Below, piece by piece: positions 46,807 to 55,980 of a stretch of DNA of 64,000 nt. The stretch is from the NCBI RefSeq assembly GCF_024346395.1, contig NZ_JAGQCW010000004.1, forward strand, positions 124,001-188,000. The letters run 5' to 3'. Every line of letters begins with the position of its first letter. Within the stretch, counting starts at the first letter, position 1. The stretch is from Cyanobium sp. AMD-g. Lineage in GTDB: Bacteria > Cyanobacteriota > Cyanobacteriia > PCC-6307 > Cyanobiaceae. The notes beneath the pieces were generated by a model. The model was not told the origin of the DNA and made no database searches. It saw only the letters and a program-made list of their open reading frames with translations. Both the position numbers and the translations under genes were made by a program.

Positions 46807-48000
46807 TCAGATCAGAGGCACAGGACGGCGAAGGCGGCGGCGGTGCTGCTGCCAAAGCTTCTCCAGCAGGGTATGCATGCGTTGCCGGAAGACTGGCGGG
46901 GCAAAGCCCTCGGCCCAGAGCCGCTGTCCCTCCGCCGGCAGCGATCGCCACAGCCGGCCCGCCTCAAACTGCTCCAGCGCCGCCGCCAGGCTGCTGGCGC
47001 TCTGCTCCGGGAACAGCAGGCCGGTGGGGCCTGGCTCCCCCTGCCTGAGGCAGCGCACACTGTCGAGCACCCCGCCCTGACCCAGGGCGATCACCGGGGC
47101 ACCGGCGGCCATGGCCTCCACCGGGGCGATGCCGAAGTCCTCCATCCCGGCGTACACAAAGGCCCGGGCCCGCTCCAACCAGCCGGCGGTCTCCTGATCC
47201 GACAGGCGACCGAGGAAGCGGACCTGGGGCCCCGCCATCGCCTCCAGCCGCCGCCGCTCGGGGCCATCGCCGAGCACCACCAGGGGCAGCCCGGTGCGGT
47301 TGAAGGCTTCCACCACCACATCCACCCGTTTGTTGGGCACCAACCGGCAGAGGCTCACATAAACATCGTCCCGGGGCTGATCCCAACGGAACCGCTCCAC
47401 AGCCACGGGGGGGTGGATCACGTGGGCACTCCGGCGCCAGAAGGAGCGGATCCGGCGGGCGGTGAAGCGCGAATTGGCCACCAGGGCATCCACCCGGGCG
47501 CTGCTGACCACGTCCCATTGACGCAACTGGTGCAGCTGCAGCCGCACCAGGGGACCCAGGGGACCGCGGGCCAGGGCGGATCGGGCCAGGTAGGGGTGCA
47601 TCTGGTCCCAGGCGTAGCGGGCCGGGGTGTGCACATAGCTGACGTGCAACTGATCCGGGCCGGTGATCACCCCTTTGGCCACCAGATGGCTGCTGCTGAT
47701 CACCAGCGGATGGCCTGACAGGTCGAGTTGCTCGATGGCCAGGGGCAGCAGTGGCAGGTATTGCTGGACGTGGCTTACCCCCCAGGGCAGCCGCTGAATG
47801 AAGCTGGTCTGGACGTTCCGCCCTGACAGCCAGCTGCCGGGCCGGTCACTTTCCCCGTCCACGAGGGCGAAGAGCTCGGGCGGGGCTCCCCGCTCCAGCA
47901 AGAGCCGATCGAGTTCGGCCACCACCTGCTCGGACCCACCCACGGACCGGGGGGTGAACCACTCGTGCACCAGGGCGACAGGGGTGGGGAAGGCCTCCAT
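46807..48000 (-). CDS. Glycosyltransferase family 4
   Basis: A 397-residue GT-B glycosyltransferase with the N-terminal ALVHEWFTPRSVGGSEQVVAELDRLL. A Rossmann half follows with VSYVHTPARYAWDQ, then the nucleotide-sugar region VYVSLCRLVPNKRVDVVVEAF and the donor loop EDFGIAPVEAMAAGAPVIALGQGG carrying the EX7E motif. GDP-mannose- or UDP-sugar-dependent wall or capsule synthesis is likely; the sugar is unknown. ATG at 48000 is used; a much longer upstream frame runs through tRNA-Ser and comEC and is rejected. Confidence 0.9.
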   Translation of the reverse strand: MEAFPTPVALVHEWFTPRSVGGSEQVVAELDRLLLERGAPPELFALVDGESDRPGSWLSGRNVQTSFIQRLPWGVSHVQQYLPLLPLAIEQLDLSGHPLVISSSHLVAKGVITGPDQLHVSYVHTPARYAWDQMHPYLARSALARGPLGPLVRLQLHQLRQWDVVSSARVDALVANSRFTARRIRSFWRRSAHVIHPPVAVERFRWDQPRDDVYVSLCRLVPNKRVDVVVEAFNRTGLPLVVLGDGPERRRLEAMAGPQVRFLGRLSDQETAGWLERARAFVYAGMEDFGIAPVEAMAAGAPVIALGQGGVLDSVRCLRQGEPGPTGLLFPEQSASSLAAALEQFEAGRLWRSLPAEGQRLWAEGFAPPVFRQRMHTLLEKLWQQHRRRLRRPVPLI

Positions 48001-48107
48001 GCCAGGCACCGTAGGCGCCAGTATCACGAAAACTCTCAGCCGATTGCCCTGGCGGGTCTCCCTGCCGAAGCTAAGGCGACGACTGGGATGGCGAGAGCCG
48101 GGACACG

Positions 48108-48350
48108 ATGGCGATCCGCGAGCTCCTCGAAGACGCCCTGCTGGAGCCTGCCATCGGCGAGACCGCCTGCTTCCGGTGGCATGCCACCCCGGTGGGCATC
48201 GCGGCGCTCTGGTGTGACGGCAAGCCGCCGCCGGCCCCGCCGTTTGATGTGGCGCTCCGGGAGGGGCTGCAGGTGGGCCTGGATCTGAGCCGGGAGGAAC
48301 GGGAGTTTCACCAGGTGAAATCAGGCCTGGTGTTGCTGTTCCATTCCTGA
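48108..48350 (+). CDS. Small soluble protein, function unknown
   Basis: An 80-residue protein starting MAIRELLEDALLEPAIGETACFRWHATPVGIAAL, acidic with helix-strand-helix character and no membrane segment. It begins 107 bases from the divergent glycosyltransferase and ends 10 bases before tRNA-Ser. I do not recognise the family. The conservative composition and the ATG start argue for a real gene. Confidence 0.6.
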   Translation: MAIRELLEDALLEPAIGETACFRWHATPVGIAALWCDGKPPPAPPFDVALREGLQVGLDLSREEREFHQVKSGLVLLFHS

Positions 48351-48359
48351 TACACCCAA

Positions 48360-48444
48360 CGGAGAGGGTGGGATTCGAACCCACGGAAGGTTTCCCTTCA
48401 AACGATTTCGAGTCGTTCGCTTTCGACCACTCAGCCACCTCTCC
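48360..48444 (-). tRNA. tRNA-Ser(CGA)
   Basis: An 85-nt class II tRNA with acceptor stem GGAGAGG/CCTCTCC and discriminator G, D-arm TGGCTGAGTGGTCGAAAGC, and anticodon stem AACGA/TCGTT with loop CTCGAAA. A long variable arm and T-arm GTGGGTTCGAATCCCAC follow. Anticodon CGA reads UCG. CCA is not encoded. Confidence 0.95.
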
Positions 48445-48467
48445 TGACCCTTCGGCCAGGCAGCATC

Positions 48468-50459
48468 TTACGGAGCGGTCAGCGCCCCGTTCGGCCCACT
48501 GGCCCGCCACCCCCGCGGCAGGGGGGCTCCGGCGGGGCCAGGTCCACTGAGCCACACCTGCCGCGGCCCGTGGGCCAGCAGGGCGCGGTGGTCGGCGGGC
48601 CGGGGGCGGACCCCCAGCCACACGGACTCCGCCGCCTTGCCTGCGAACGCCTTTGCAGCCGTTGGTGTTTGGCCCGATCGCCAGCTGGCCAGTGACTGGC
48701 GATCGGGCAGCAGCAACCAGCGTTGCCGGCCCAGCTGCAGACGCAGGGCGTGGCTGTCCATGGCCAGGGCCTGCACCGCCAGCCCCTGGCTCGCCAGCCG
48801 CTGACCGGCCGCCAAAGGGGCCGCCCCATCGCCATAGGCCACCACCCGGGCCGCCAGACGGCTCCAGCAGGCCGGATCGGCGCCCGCCACCGGATCCAGC
48901 AGCAGGGTCCAGTCGAAGCGGGCCACCCCGAGCCCCTGGGCCAGCTGGCCGGCCTGGCGGCAGCTGAAGCCATCGGCGCGGGTGCTGACCAGGGCGGCGC
49001 GGCCACGGTGCCGGGCCAGCACCAGGTCGCGGGCGGCCCCCCCCACCCCCTGGTGCACCAGCAGCAACTGGTCGCCGCCCAGCAGCACCAGATGCAGCAC
49101 CAGAACCCCCAGGCCCAGACCAGCCGCCAGCCACCGCCAGCGCCGGCCCAGGCCGGGCAGCACCAGACCCAGCAAGGCCAGCGTGAACAGCAGCACCAGC
49201 AGGGGCAGGGGCCGGCCGCTCTGCCACTGGGCCAGGGGAAGGCCGGCGACGGCACGGGCGAGCTGGAGCAGTAACCCGGCCAGCCAGCCGAGGGGCAGCA
49301 GCAACGGCACCAGCAGGGCCGGCACCGACACGGCCACCACCGCCAGGGCCATGGCCCCGAGGGTGAGCGGTGTCAGCAGGGGAGCCGCCAGCAGGTTGGC
49401 CGGCACGGCGTAGAGGGGCACCACACCGAAGTGGAGCAGTTGCAGCGGCAGGGTCCAGAGGCTGGCCGCCACCGGCACCGCCAGGGCGGGCGCCAGCCAG
49501 CCCACCCCAGGCAGCCGCAGGGCCAGAGCCTGCTCCAGGGGCCTGGCCGTCAGCACCAGGCCGGCGGTGGCGGCGGCGCTGAGCTGGAAACCGACGTCGT
49601 GCAGCCAGGCCGGCCGCAGCAGCAGCATGCCCGCCAGGCTCAGGCCAAGAAGTCCGAGGGGGCGGGCCCGCCGGCCGCTCTCGAGCAGCACCAGGGCGAT
49701 GGCCCCCATCAGCACCGCCCGCACCACCGAGGGCTGGGCCCCAGCGAGCATCAGGAACAGGGCAATGGCGCCACCGCCCAGGGCCAGCCGTGTCCAGCGG
49801 CCGAGGCCCCGGCCAAGGGCCAGCACCGCCCCCAGCAGGACGCTGAGGTGGAATCCCGAGGCCGCCAGGGCATGGGAGAGGCCGGCGACCCGGAAGTCAG
49901 CGCGCAGCTCCGCCGGCAGGGGCACCACGGCACTGCCCAGCACCAGGGCCGCCAACAGGCCGCCCCGCTCCGGACCCGCCGCGGCGATGAATCGGGCGGC
50001 GATGCTGCGGCGCAGATCGGCGATCGGGGTGGCGGGCCGGCGCAGCACCTCCAGCTGCTCCACCGTCAGGCGGGTCCAGCTGCCCTGGCGGGCCAGGCGC
50101 TCGGCCGGCCCGGCCAGCAGCGGGTGGGGGGCCGCCCGGGGACGCCGCAGCTGGCCGCTCACCCGCACCTCCCAGCCCTCACGCAGGGCCGGACAGGTGC
50201 GGAAGCTCAACTCGCTGCGGCCCCCTGCCGTCTGCAGCAGCACCCGGCAGGGGCCGGCCTGGCCGGGTTGGGGAGCCTCGGAAGCCGCGCTGGCCACCGG
50301 ATCGCTCAAGAGCCGTCCCGTCAGGATCGCCGGCTGGGGCCCGTCCCCACCGGCGAGCAGCCGCAGCGGATCCCCGGCGGCGGGCTGGAGCGGGCGCAGC
50401 TGGGCCTGCAGCAGCACCAGGAGCAGCAACAGCAGCGGCAGCAGGGGGGAACGGGGCAT
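48468..50459 (-). CDS. comEC: ComEC/Rec2-type DNA uptake channel, C-terminal hydrolase domain degenerate
   Basis: A 663-residue polytopic protein. Residues ~40-150 form a soluble OB-fold-like part with two cysteines (GPCRVLL, FRTCPAL). The competence core follows: LPAELRADFRVAGLSHALAASGFHLSVLLGAVLALG, ARPLGLLGLSLAGMLLLRPAWLHDVGFQLSAAATAGLVL and about ten helices. The C-terminal ~160 residues sit where a metallo-beta-lactamase domain belongs but lack the HxHxDH metal motif. ComEC carries transforming DNA through the inner membrane. Start ATG at 50459, preceded by a repeat-rich leader. Confidence 0.88.
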   Translation of the reverse strand: MPRSPLLPLLLLLLVLLQAQLRPLQPAAGDPLRLLAGGDGPQPAILTGRLLSDPVASAASEAPQPGQAGPCRVLLQTAGGRSELSFRTCPALREGWEVRVSGQLRRPRAAPHPLLAGPAERLARQGSWTRLTVEQLEVLRRPATPIADLRRSIAARFIAAAGPERGGLLAALVLGSAVVPLPAELRADFRVAGLSHALAASGFHLSVLLGAVLALGRGLGRWTRLALGGGAIALFLMLAGAQPSVVRAVLMGAIALVLLESGRRARPLGLLGLSLAGMLLLRPAWLHDVGFQLSAAATAGLVLTARPLEQALALRLPGVGWLAPALAVPVAASLWTLPLQLLHFGVVPLYAVPANLLAAPLLTPLTLGAMALAVVAVSVPALLVPLLLPLGWLAGLLLQLARAVAGLPLAQWQSGRPLPLLVLLFTLALLGLVLPGLGRRWRWLAAGLGLGVLVLHLVLLGGDQLLLVHQGVGGAARDLVLARHRGRAALVSTRADGFSCRQAGQLAQGLGVARFDWTLLLDPVAGADPACWSRLAARVVAYGDGAAPLAAGQRLASQGLAVQALAMDSHALRLQLGRQRWLLLPDRQSLASWRSGQTPTAAKAFAGKAAESVWLGVRPRPADHRALLAHGPRQVWLSGPGPAGAPLPRGWRASGPNGALTAP

Positions 50460-50471
50460 GTTCCAGAGTTC

Positions 50472-50526
50472 CCGGCGGCGGCGGCGTTAGTGGTGGTGGC
50501 GGCGGTCGCGGTGGTGGTGGCGGCGA
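50472..50526. repeat. GGY/GGC trinucleotide-rich tract upstream of comEC
   Basis: The stretch consists almost entirely of GGC, GGT and TGG triplets, interrupted at a few places. It lies 12 bases upstream of the comEC start, in its presumed 5' leader. Such tracts are prone to slippage. Confidence 0.65.
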
Positions 50527-50574
50527 TCGTGTCCCCCAAAAAAGGGGGGGCCGCCTGCCTGGCCGGAAGGACTT

Positions 50575-50591
50575 CTGTACAGCCTGTACAG
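50575..50591. repeat. Two tandem CTGTACAG palindromes
   Basis: CTGTACAG occurs at 50575-50582 and 50584-50591, separated by one base. Each octamer is its own reverse complement, so two dyad centres sit 9 bp apart. A CCCCC-AAAAAA-GGGGGGG hairpin lies just beside it at about 50533-50550. Position is 115-130 bases upstream of comEC, so this may be an operator. It does not exactly match the cyanobacterial LexA box that I remember. Confidence 0.6.
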
Positions 50592-50674
50592 GTTGGCGAA
50601 CGGCGCCGAACGACAGGCGGCCCCGCCAAGGCAACGCCAGCACCATGCCGAAAACCCGCGGCCAGACCCACTGA

Positions 50675-51571
50675 TCAGCCAGAGGCCTGGCCGGAGGGCG
50701 CCAGCTGCCGTTGCTGCCATTTCAGAAACAGGCTGGTGACGATCACCGTGATCAGCACATAGGAGAGGATCCCGGGAACCAGATCGGGCAGGCCTTTGCC
50801 GTAGGTCAGGGCCAGCTGGGCGGCCAGGCCCGTGTTGCGCATGCCCGTCACCAGGGCCACGGTGCGGCGCTCCAGTGGGTCCGCGCCAGCCAGGCCGTAG
50901 CCGATCGCGAGGCTGAGCACGCTGAGGACGGCCATGGCGGCCAGGCCCACCAGGTTCTGCTGCAGGAAGGGCAGCAACTGCTTGCTGCTCAGGACCAGCA
51001 AGGCCACCATCATCAGCAGCAGCAGCACAGTGGCCAGGCGGCCGAGGGTCTGGCTGCAGCGCTGGGCCAGCTGCGGCTTCCATTGGCCCAACAGCACGCC
51101 GGCGATCACCGGCAGCACCTGCACCTTCAGCACCTGGCCCGCCACCTGGGCCGGAGTGATGCCCCAATCCACCATCTCCCAGCCCCGCAGTCCGGCGCCG
51201 GCACGGAACACGACCTCCAGCAGCGGAATCGTGACGATGGCCAGCAGCGCCGCAGCAATCTGCAGCCGCGCCGCGAGTTCGGCCGTGCCGCCGCTGCTGC
51301 GCACCCGGAACAGGATCAAAGGGGCGCTGGGACAGGCCAGCATCAGGCCCATGGCCACCCAGGCCGGGCGGCTCAGCAGGCCATGCAGGGGCAGCAGCAC
51401 CAGCACCAGCCCCGCCAGGGGGACCAGCAGGCAGGTGCCGAGCACCACGCGCCAGAGAAAGGCGGGGCGATCCCTGAGCAGCAGGAATGGGTACTGCTTC
51501 AGCCCAAGACCGAGGCTGAACATCAGGGTCACGATCGTGGCCGTGACAAGTAGGGAGGCGGCTTGGGGCAT
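50675..51571 (-). CDS. BASS-family (bile acid:sodium symporter-like) carrier
   Basis: A 298-residue carrier with about 9-10 transmembrane helices and the SBF-fold hallmarks: LACPSAPLILFRVRSSGG in the first half and VTGMRNTGLAAQLALTYG with ELVPGI-type follow-up (here DLVPGILSYVLI) in the second. Substrates of relatives range over bile acids, pyruvate, glycolate and sulfonates. ATG at 51571 lies 5 bases after the DUF202 stop. A TTG at 51580 is an alternative start. It is the last gene of the sulfatase operon, which suggests import of a sulfatase substrate or product. Confidence 0.8.
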   Translation of the reverse strand: MPQAASLLVTATIVTLMFSLGLGLKQYPFLLLRDRPAFLWRVVLGTCLLVPLAGLVLVLLPLHGLLSRPAWVAMGLMLACPSAPLILFRVRSSGGTAELAARLQIAAALLAIVTIPLLEVVFRAGAGLRGWEMVDWGITPAQVAGQVLKVQVLPVIAGVLLGQWKPQLAQRCSQTLGRLATVLLLLMMVALLVLSSKQLLPFLQQNLVGLAAMAVLSVLSLAIGYGLAGADPLERRTVALVTGMRNTGLAAQLALTYGKGLPDLVPGILSYVLITVIVTSLFLKWQQRQLAPSGQASG

Positions 51572-51576
51572 GGACG

Positions 51577-51963
51577 TCAACCGAGAGGGGACCCCATCAC
51601 CAGAAGCGCGAACGCGACAACACCGATGAGTGTGAGTGCGATGGCCGTCAGGGTGCTGATCGAACGCTGATCGGCATAGAGAAAGTCGTCACGCCGGATC
51701 AGCTTCAGGGTGCGCAGGTGCTGGCGGGTGGCCGCCGCCATCGCCAGGATTCCGACCAGAATGAACCCCATGGACACCAGCCGCACGCTCAGGCCGGCAT
51801 GGGCACTGCCATCGAAGCGGCTGCTGTTGATCGCCCCGATGATCTTGTCGAGGCCGAAGCCGAAGCTGATCAGCGAGAGACAGGTGCGGATCCAGGCCAT
51901 CAACGTGCGTTCAGCGGCCGCCCGGTTGCGCTCCTTGGCCAGTTCGTTGTTGAGGTTGGCCAT
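51577..51963 (-). CDS. DUF202 (YidH-like) membrane protein
   Basis: A 128-residue protein with the family N-terminus NNELAKERNRAAAERTLMAWIRTCLSLISFGFGLDKI, followed by two more hydrophobic helices (VRLVSMGFILVGILAMAAAT and ISTLTAIALTLIGVVAFALLVMG). Three-helix inner-membrane topology fits DUF202. The ATG overlaps the stop of the preceding DUF1622 gene (TGATG). Role unknown; it is co-transcribed with a sulfatase. Confidence 0.88.
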   Translation of the reverse strand: MANLNNELAKERNRAAAERTLMAWIRTCLSLISFGFGLDKIIGAINSSRFDGSAHAGLSVRLVSMGFILVGILAMAAATRQHLRTLKLIRRDDFLYADQRSISTLTAIALTLIGVVAFALLVMGSPLG

Positions 51964-52394
51964 CAGGAAGGGGTGGTATCGGTGGGAGAACCTGGCTGGT
52001 TCTGTTGGCGCTGGGCGTCCTCGAACTTCAGTTCCAGTTCCACTTCCCGGCCCAGGAAAATGTTGAGGAAGGTGCGGATCACGGCGATGACTCCCAGTTG
52101 GATCAGGTTCTGGTTGGAGGGGGCCGTGGTGGTGGCCACGATATCGGCGGCCAACTGAAACTCCAGCGCCATCGACAGCCAGCTGCCGAACGTGAGGCGG
52201 AGGCTGTTGAACCGTCGCCCCTGGGATTGGCGCCCGTGGCCCAGGAGCTGCGACTGGCGCAGGGTCTGACGAACGCTGAGGCGCAGCGTGGCCGCAAACC
52301 CCAGCGCCACGCACACCAGCGACACCCCCTCCAGCACGACCCGCAGTCCGATGGCGAAGCGGTCGATCCACTCCAGCAGGGGAAGGTCCGGCAT
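51963..52394 (-). CDS. DUF1622 membrane protein
   Basis: A 143-residue protein. A hydrophobic helix (LRVVLEGVSLVCVALGFAAT) is followed by FGSWLSMALEFQLAADIVATTTAPSNQNLIQLGVIAVIRTFLNIFLGREVEL, which I recognise as the DUF1622 signature. The acidic C-terminus is polar. It begins 3 bases after the FGE stop and its own stop overlaps DUF202, so it lies in the middle of the operon. Function unknown, with no catalytic motif. Confidence 0.88.
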   Translation of the reverse strand: MPDLPLLEWIDRFAIGLRVVLEGVSLVCVALGFAATLRLSVRQTLRQSQLLGHGRQSQGRRFNSLRLTFGSWLSMALEFQLAADIVATTTAPSNQNLIQLGVIAVIRTFLNIFLGREVELELKFEDAQRQQNQPGSPTDTTPS

Positions 52395-52397
52395 GGT

Positions 52398-53285
52398 TCA
52401 GCTCCTCACGAGACAACGAAAGCCCATGTGGCAGGTGGAGGTATCGATCCCCTGGGCCATGCGCGCGGCGGGCCGGTAGCGGCGGCAGTAGCTCGGGGCA
52501 CAGAGGAAGGACCCGCCCTTCACCACCTTGCGGGGGAGACCGCCGTGCTGGGAGGCGGGATCGATGCTGGCCTCCCGGCAACATCCCCCGGGCTGGTCGT
52601 CGGTGGCGGCATGGGTGCCGTACCAGTCGTCGGTCCACTCCCAGACGTTGCCGATCATGTCGAGCAGCCCGTAGCCGTTCGGCGGGAAGGCCCCCACCGG
52701 TGAGGTGCGCTCCCAGCCGTCGAGCAGGCTGTTGTGGTGCGGGAAGTCCCCCTGGAAGGTGTTGGCCATGGGCCGGCCGCCGGGGTACAGCTCATCCCCC
52801 CAGGCGAATTCGCCCTGCTCCCGGCCTCCGCGGGCGGCCCATTCCCACTCGGCCTCAGCCGGCAGCTGTTTGCCGGCCCAGGCGGCATAGGCCGCCGCGT
52901 CCGCATGGGCCACGTGGACCACGGGATGGTGATCCCGGGCCTTGATGGAGCTGCCCGGACCTTCGGGATGGCGCCAGCTGGCCCCGGGCAGGTACTGCCA
53001 CCAGCGGTAGGGATCACCGGTGCCGATCGGTCCGGGCGGTGGCACGAACACGATCGAGGCCGGCGCCAGCAGCTCCGGCAGGGCGCCGGGATAGGCGGCC
53101 GGATCGGCCGGCTGCTCGGCCACGGTGATGTGGCCCGTGGCCTTGACGAACTTGCGGAACTGGGCGTTGGTGACCGGGGCACGGTCGATCCAGAACCCCG
53201 CCACCGCCACCCGGCGGGCCGGGGCCTCCTCCGGGTAGTGGTGGTCGGAGCCCATCAGGAAGCTGCCGGCGGGGATCCAGACCAT
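52398..53285 (-). CDS. Formylglycine-generating enzyme (sulfatase modifier)
   Basis: A 295-residue SUMF1-fold protein starting MVWIPAGSFLMGSD. The C-terminus has the full active-site block GGSFLCAPSYCRRYRPAAR, with the cysteine pair (C262, C267) that binds copper in active FGEs, then FRCLVRS. It oxidises the sulfatase active-site cysteine to formylglycine in the cytoplasm. ATG at 53285 is used. An upstream start at 53339 would place the first 18 residues inside an intercistronic hairpin and is rejected. It follows the sulfatase gene directly. Confidence 0.92.
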   Translation of the reverse strand: MVWIPAGSFLMGSDHHYPEEAPARRVAVAGFWIDRAPVTNAQFRKFVKATGHITVAEQPADPAAYPGALPELLAPASIVFVPPPGPIGTGDPYRWWQYLPGASWRHPEGPGSSIKARDHHPVVHVAHADAAAYAAWAGKQLPAEAEWEWAARGGREQGEFAWGDELYPGGRPMANTFQGDFPHHNSLLDGWERTSPVGAFPPNGYGLLDMIGNVWEWTDDWYGTHAATDDQPGGCCREASIDPASQHGGLPRKVVKGGSFLCAPSYCRRYRPAARMAQGIDTSTCHMGFRCLVRS

Positions 53286-53295
53286 GTCCCGCGCC

Positions 53296-53321
53296 GGGAG
53301 GCGCCCCGGAGGGCGCCTCCC
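53296..53321 (-). promoter_or_regulatory. Perfect intercistronic hairpin between sulfatase and FGE genes
   Basis: Two 11-base arms (GGGAGGCGCCC / GGGCGCCTCCC) with a 4-base loop lie between the sulfatase stop (53346) and the FGE ATG (53285). The predicted mRNA stem is strong and all G-C except two A-U pairs. It could protect the sulfatase 3' end or reduce FGE translation; no T-run follows, so it is probably not a terminator. Confidence 0.8.
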
Positions 53322-53345
53322 AACCGTCGCTCTCACCATGGCGGC

Positions 53346-54869
<1,524 letters not shown>

Positions 54870-54916
54870 CCGGCGGGTGGGGAAGTGGGGTAGGAAGAGG
54901 GCTCAGGTCCCCGGTT

Positions 54917-54926
54917 GTCACGTGAC
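54917..54926. promoter_or_regulatory. GTCACGTGAC palindrome in the 52-base divergent gap
   Basis: A perfect 10-bp palindrome lies at the end of the gap between the divergent sulfatase and AraC genes. It overlaps the GTG start codon (54922) proposed for the AraC gene. It is a candidate operator for self-regulation but could be chance at this GC content. Confidence 0.4.
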
Positions 54927-55959
54927 GGACGCCACGGCTTCGGAGGACACGCCACCAAAGGATGCACAGAGCGGAGCGATCCGAACACTCAAAAAGTGCG
55001 GATCCGCTGCTCCCTTTTTGCGTTCCGTCCAGGACATCGCTCGCCTGGAAGCGGTGCTGAGTCCCCTGCTGCCCGTGCAGCTCACCCAGCTCGCCGGCGG
55101 CCGACTGGGCAGTGAGATCCTTTCCCTCGACCTCGGTGCGCTCCAGGTCCTGCGCCTGCGCTTCGATCGGCCGCTCCACGGGGGTGGGCCCAAACCCACC
55201 GGCCGCCAGCTGATCGCCCTTGATCTGGGGGAGAGCCCCGGCCAGCCCGTGATGCGCTCCCACGGGCTGGAGCTGCCGGCCACGGCGCTCTTCGGCCTGG
55301 CCGCCACCGGGGAGATCCACCTCACCACCCCTGAGCGCTGCAGCCTGGCGTTGCTGAGCCTGGATCGGGAGAGGTTCCTGCAGTGGGCCGTGGAGCTGGG
55401 GGGAGCGGGCCTCGAGGAGCAGCTGGAAGGTGTCAACTGGCAGGCGATCGACCCGCAGCGCTTCGGGCAGGTGAGGGCCTGCCTGCGCCGGATCTTCCGC
55501 CTGGCCGAGCGGTCTCCGGACCTGATGGCGAATGCAGCACTCCGCGTGCGGCTGGGGGGGGATCTGGTGCCGTTGCTGGTGGAGGCCCTGGTGCACCGCA
55601 CCGGCCACGGCGGGCGGCTGGCCCGGCCGCCCGCCAGGATCGAGCTGGTGAAGGCGGCCCAGGCCTGGATGGCGGACCATCCCGACGAACCGATCAGCCT
55701 CGATGGGCTCTGCCGCCAGGTCGCGGCCGGTCGGCGCAGCCTGCTGCAGGGGTTCCGGGAGCACCTGGGGATGGGCCCGATGGCCTACCTCAAGATCCGT
55801 CGCCTGCACAGCGTGAGGCGTGCCCTGCTGGCGGCCGATCCGCAGGCCACGCGGATCTCGGCGCTGGCCGCTCAGTGGGGATTCATGAACGCGGGGCACT
55901 TCGCCCGCGATTACCACAGCCTGTTCGGCGAACATCCCCGGACCAGCCTCCGGGCCTGA
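54922..55959 (+). CDS. AraC-family transcriptional regulator
   Basis: A 345-residue protein with a variable N-terminal sensing domain (residues 1-235) and a C-terminal double helix-turn-helix. The latter includes PISLDGLCRQVAAGRRSLLQGFREHLGMGPMAYLKIRRLHSVRRALL and ISALAAQWGFMNAGHFARDYHSLFGEHPRTSL, the standard AraC HTH pair. GTG at 54922 is used because earlier frames run into the sulfatase gene. Its divergent position makes it the likely regulator of the sulfatase operon and/or the downstream outer-membrane gene. Confidence 0.88.
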   Translation: MTDATASEDTPPKDAQSGAIRTLKKCGSAAPFLRSVQDIARLEAVLSPLLPVQLTQLAGGRLGSEILSLDLGALQVLRLRFDRPLHGGGPKPTGRQLIALDLGESPGQPVMRSHGLELPATALFGLAATGEIHLTTPERCSLALLSLDRERFLQWAVELGGAGLEEQLEGVNWQAIDPQRFGQVRACLRRIFRLAERSPDLMANAALRVRLGGDLVPLLVEALVHRTGHGGRLARPPARIELVKAAQAWMADHPDEPISLDGLCRQVAAGRRSLLQGFREHLGMGPMAYLKIRRLHSVRRALLAADPQATRISALAAQWGFMNAGHFARDYHSLFGEHPRTSLRA

Positions 55960-55980
55960 ACGTCCTGACCTCCACTCACC

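Noticed and set aside
48001-49227. Extension of the glycosyltransferase frame to an 806-residue protein
   Set aside because: The extra part runs antisense through tRNA-Ser and in another frame of comEC, and is Pro/Ala/Gly-rich. Homology starts at the ATG at 48000.
50575-50591. Cyanobacterial LexA box
   Set aside because: The GTAC half-sites are separated by five bases, not the four in the consensus as I remember it (RGTACNNNDGTWCB), so it is reported only as a palindrome pair.
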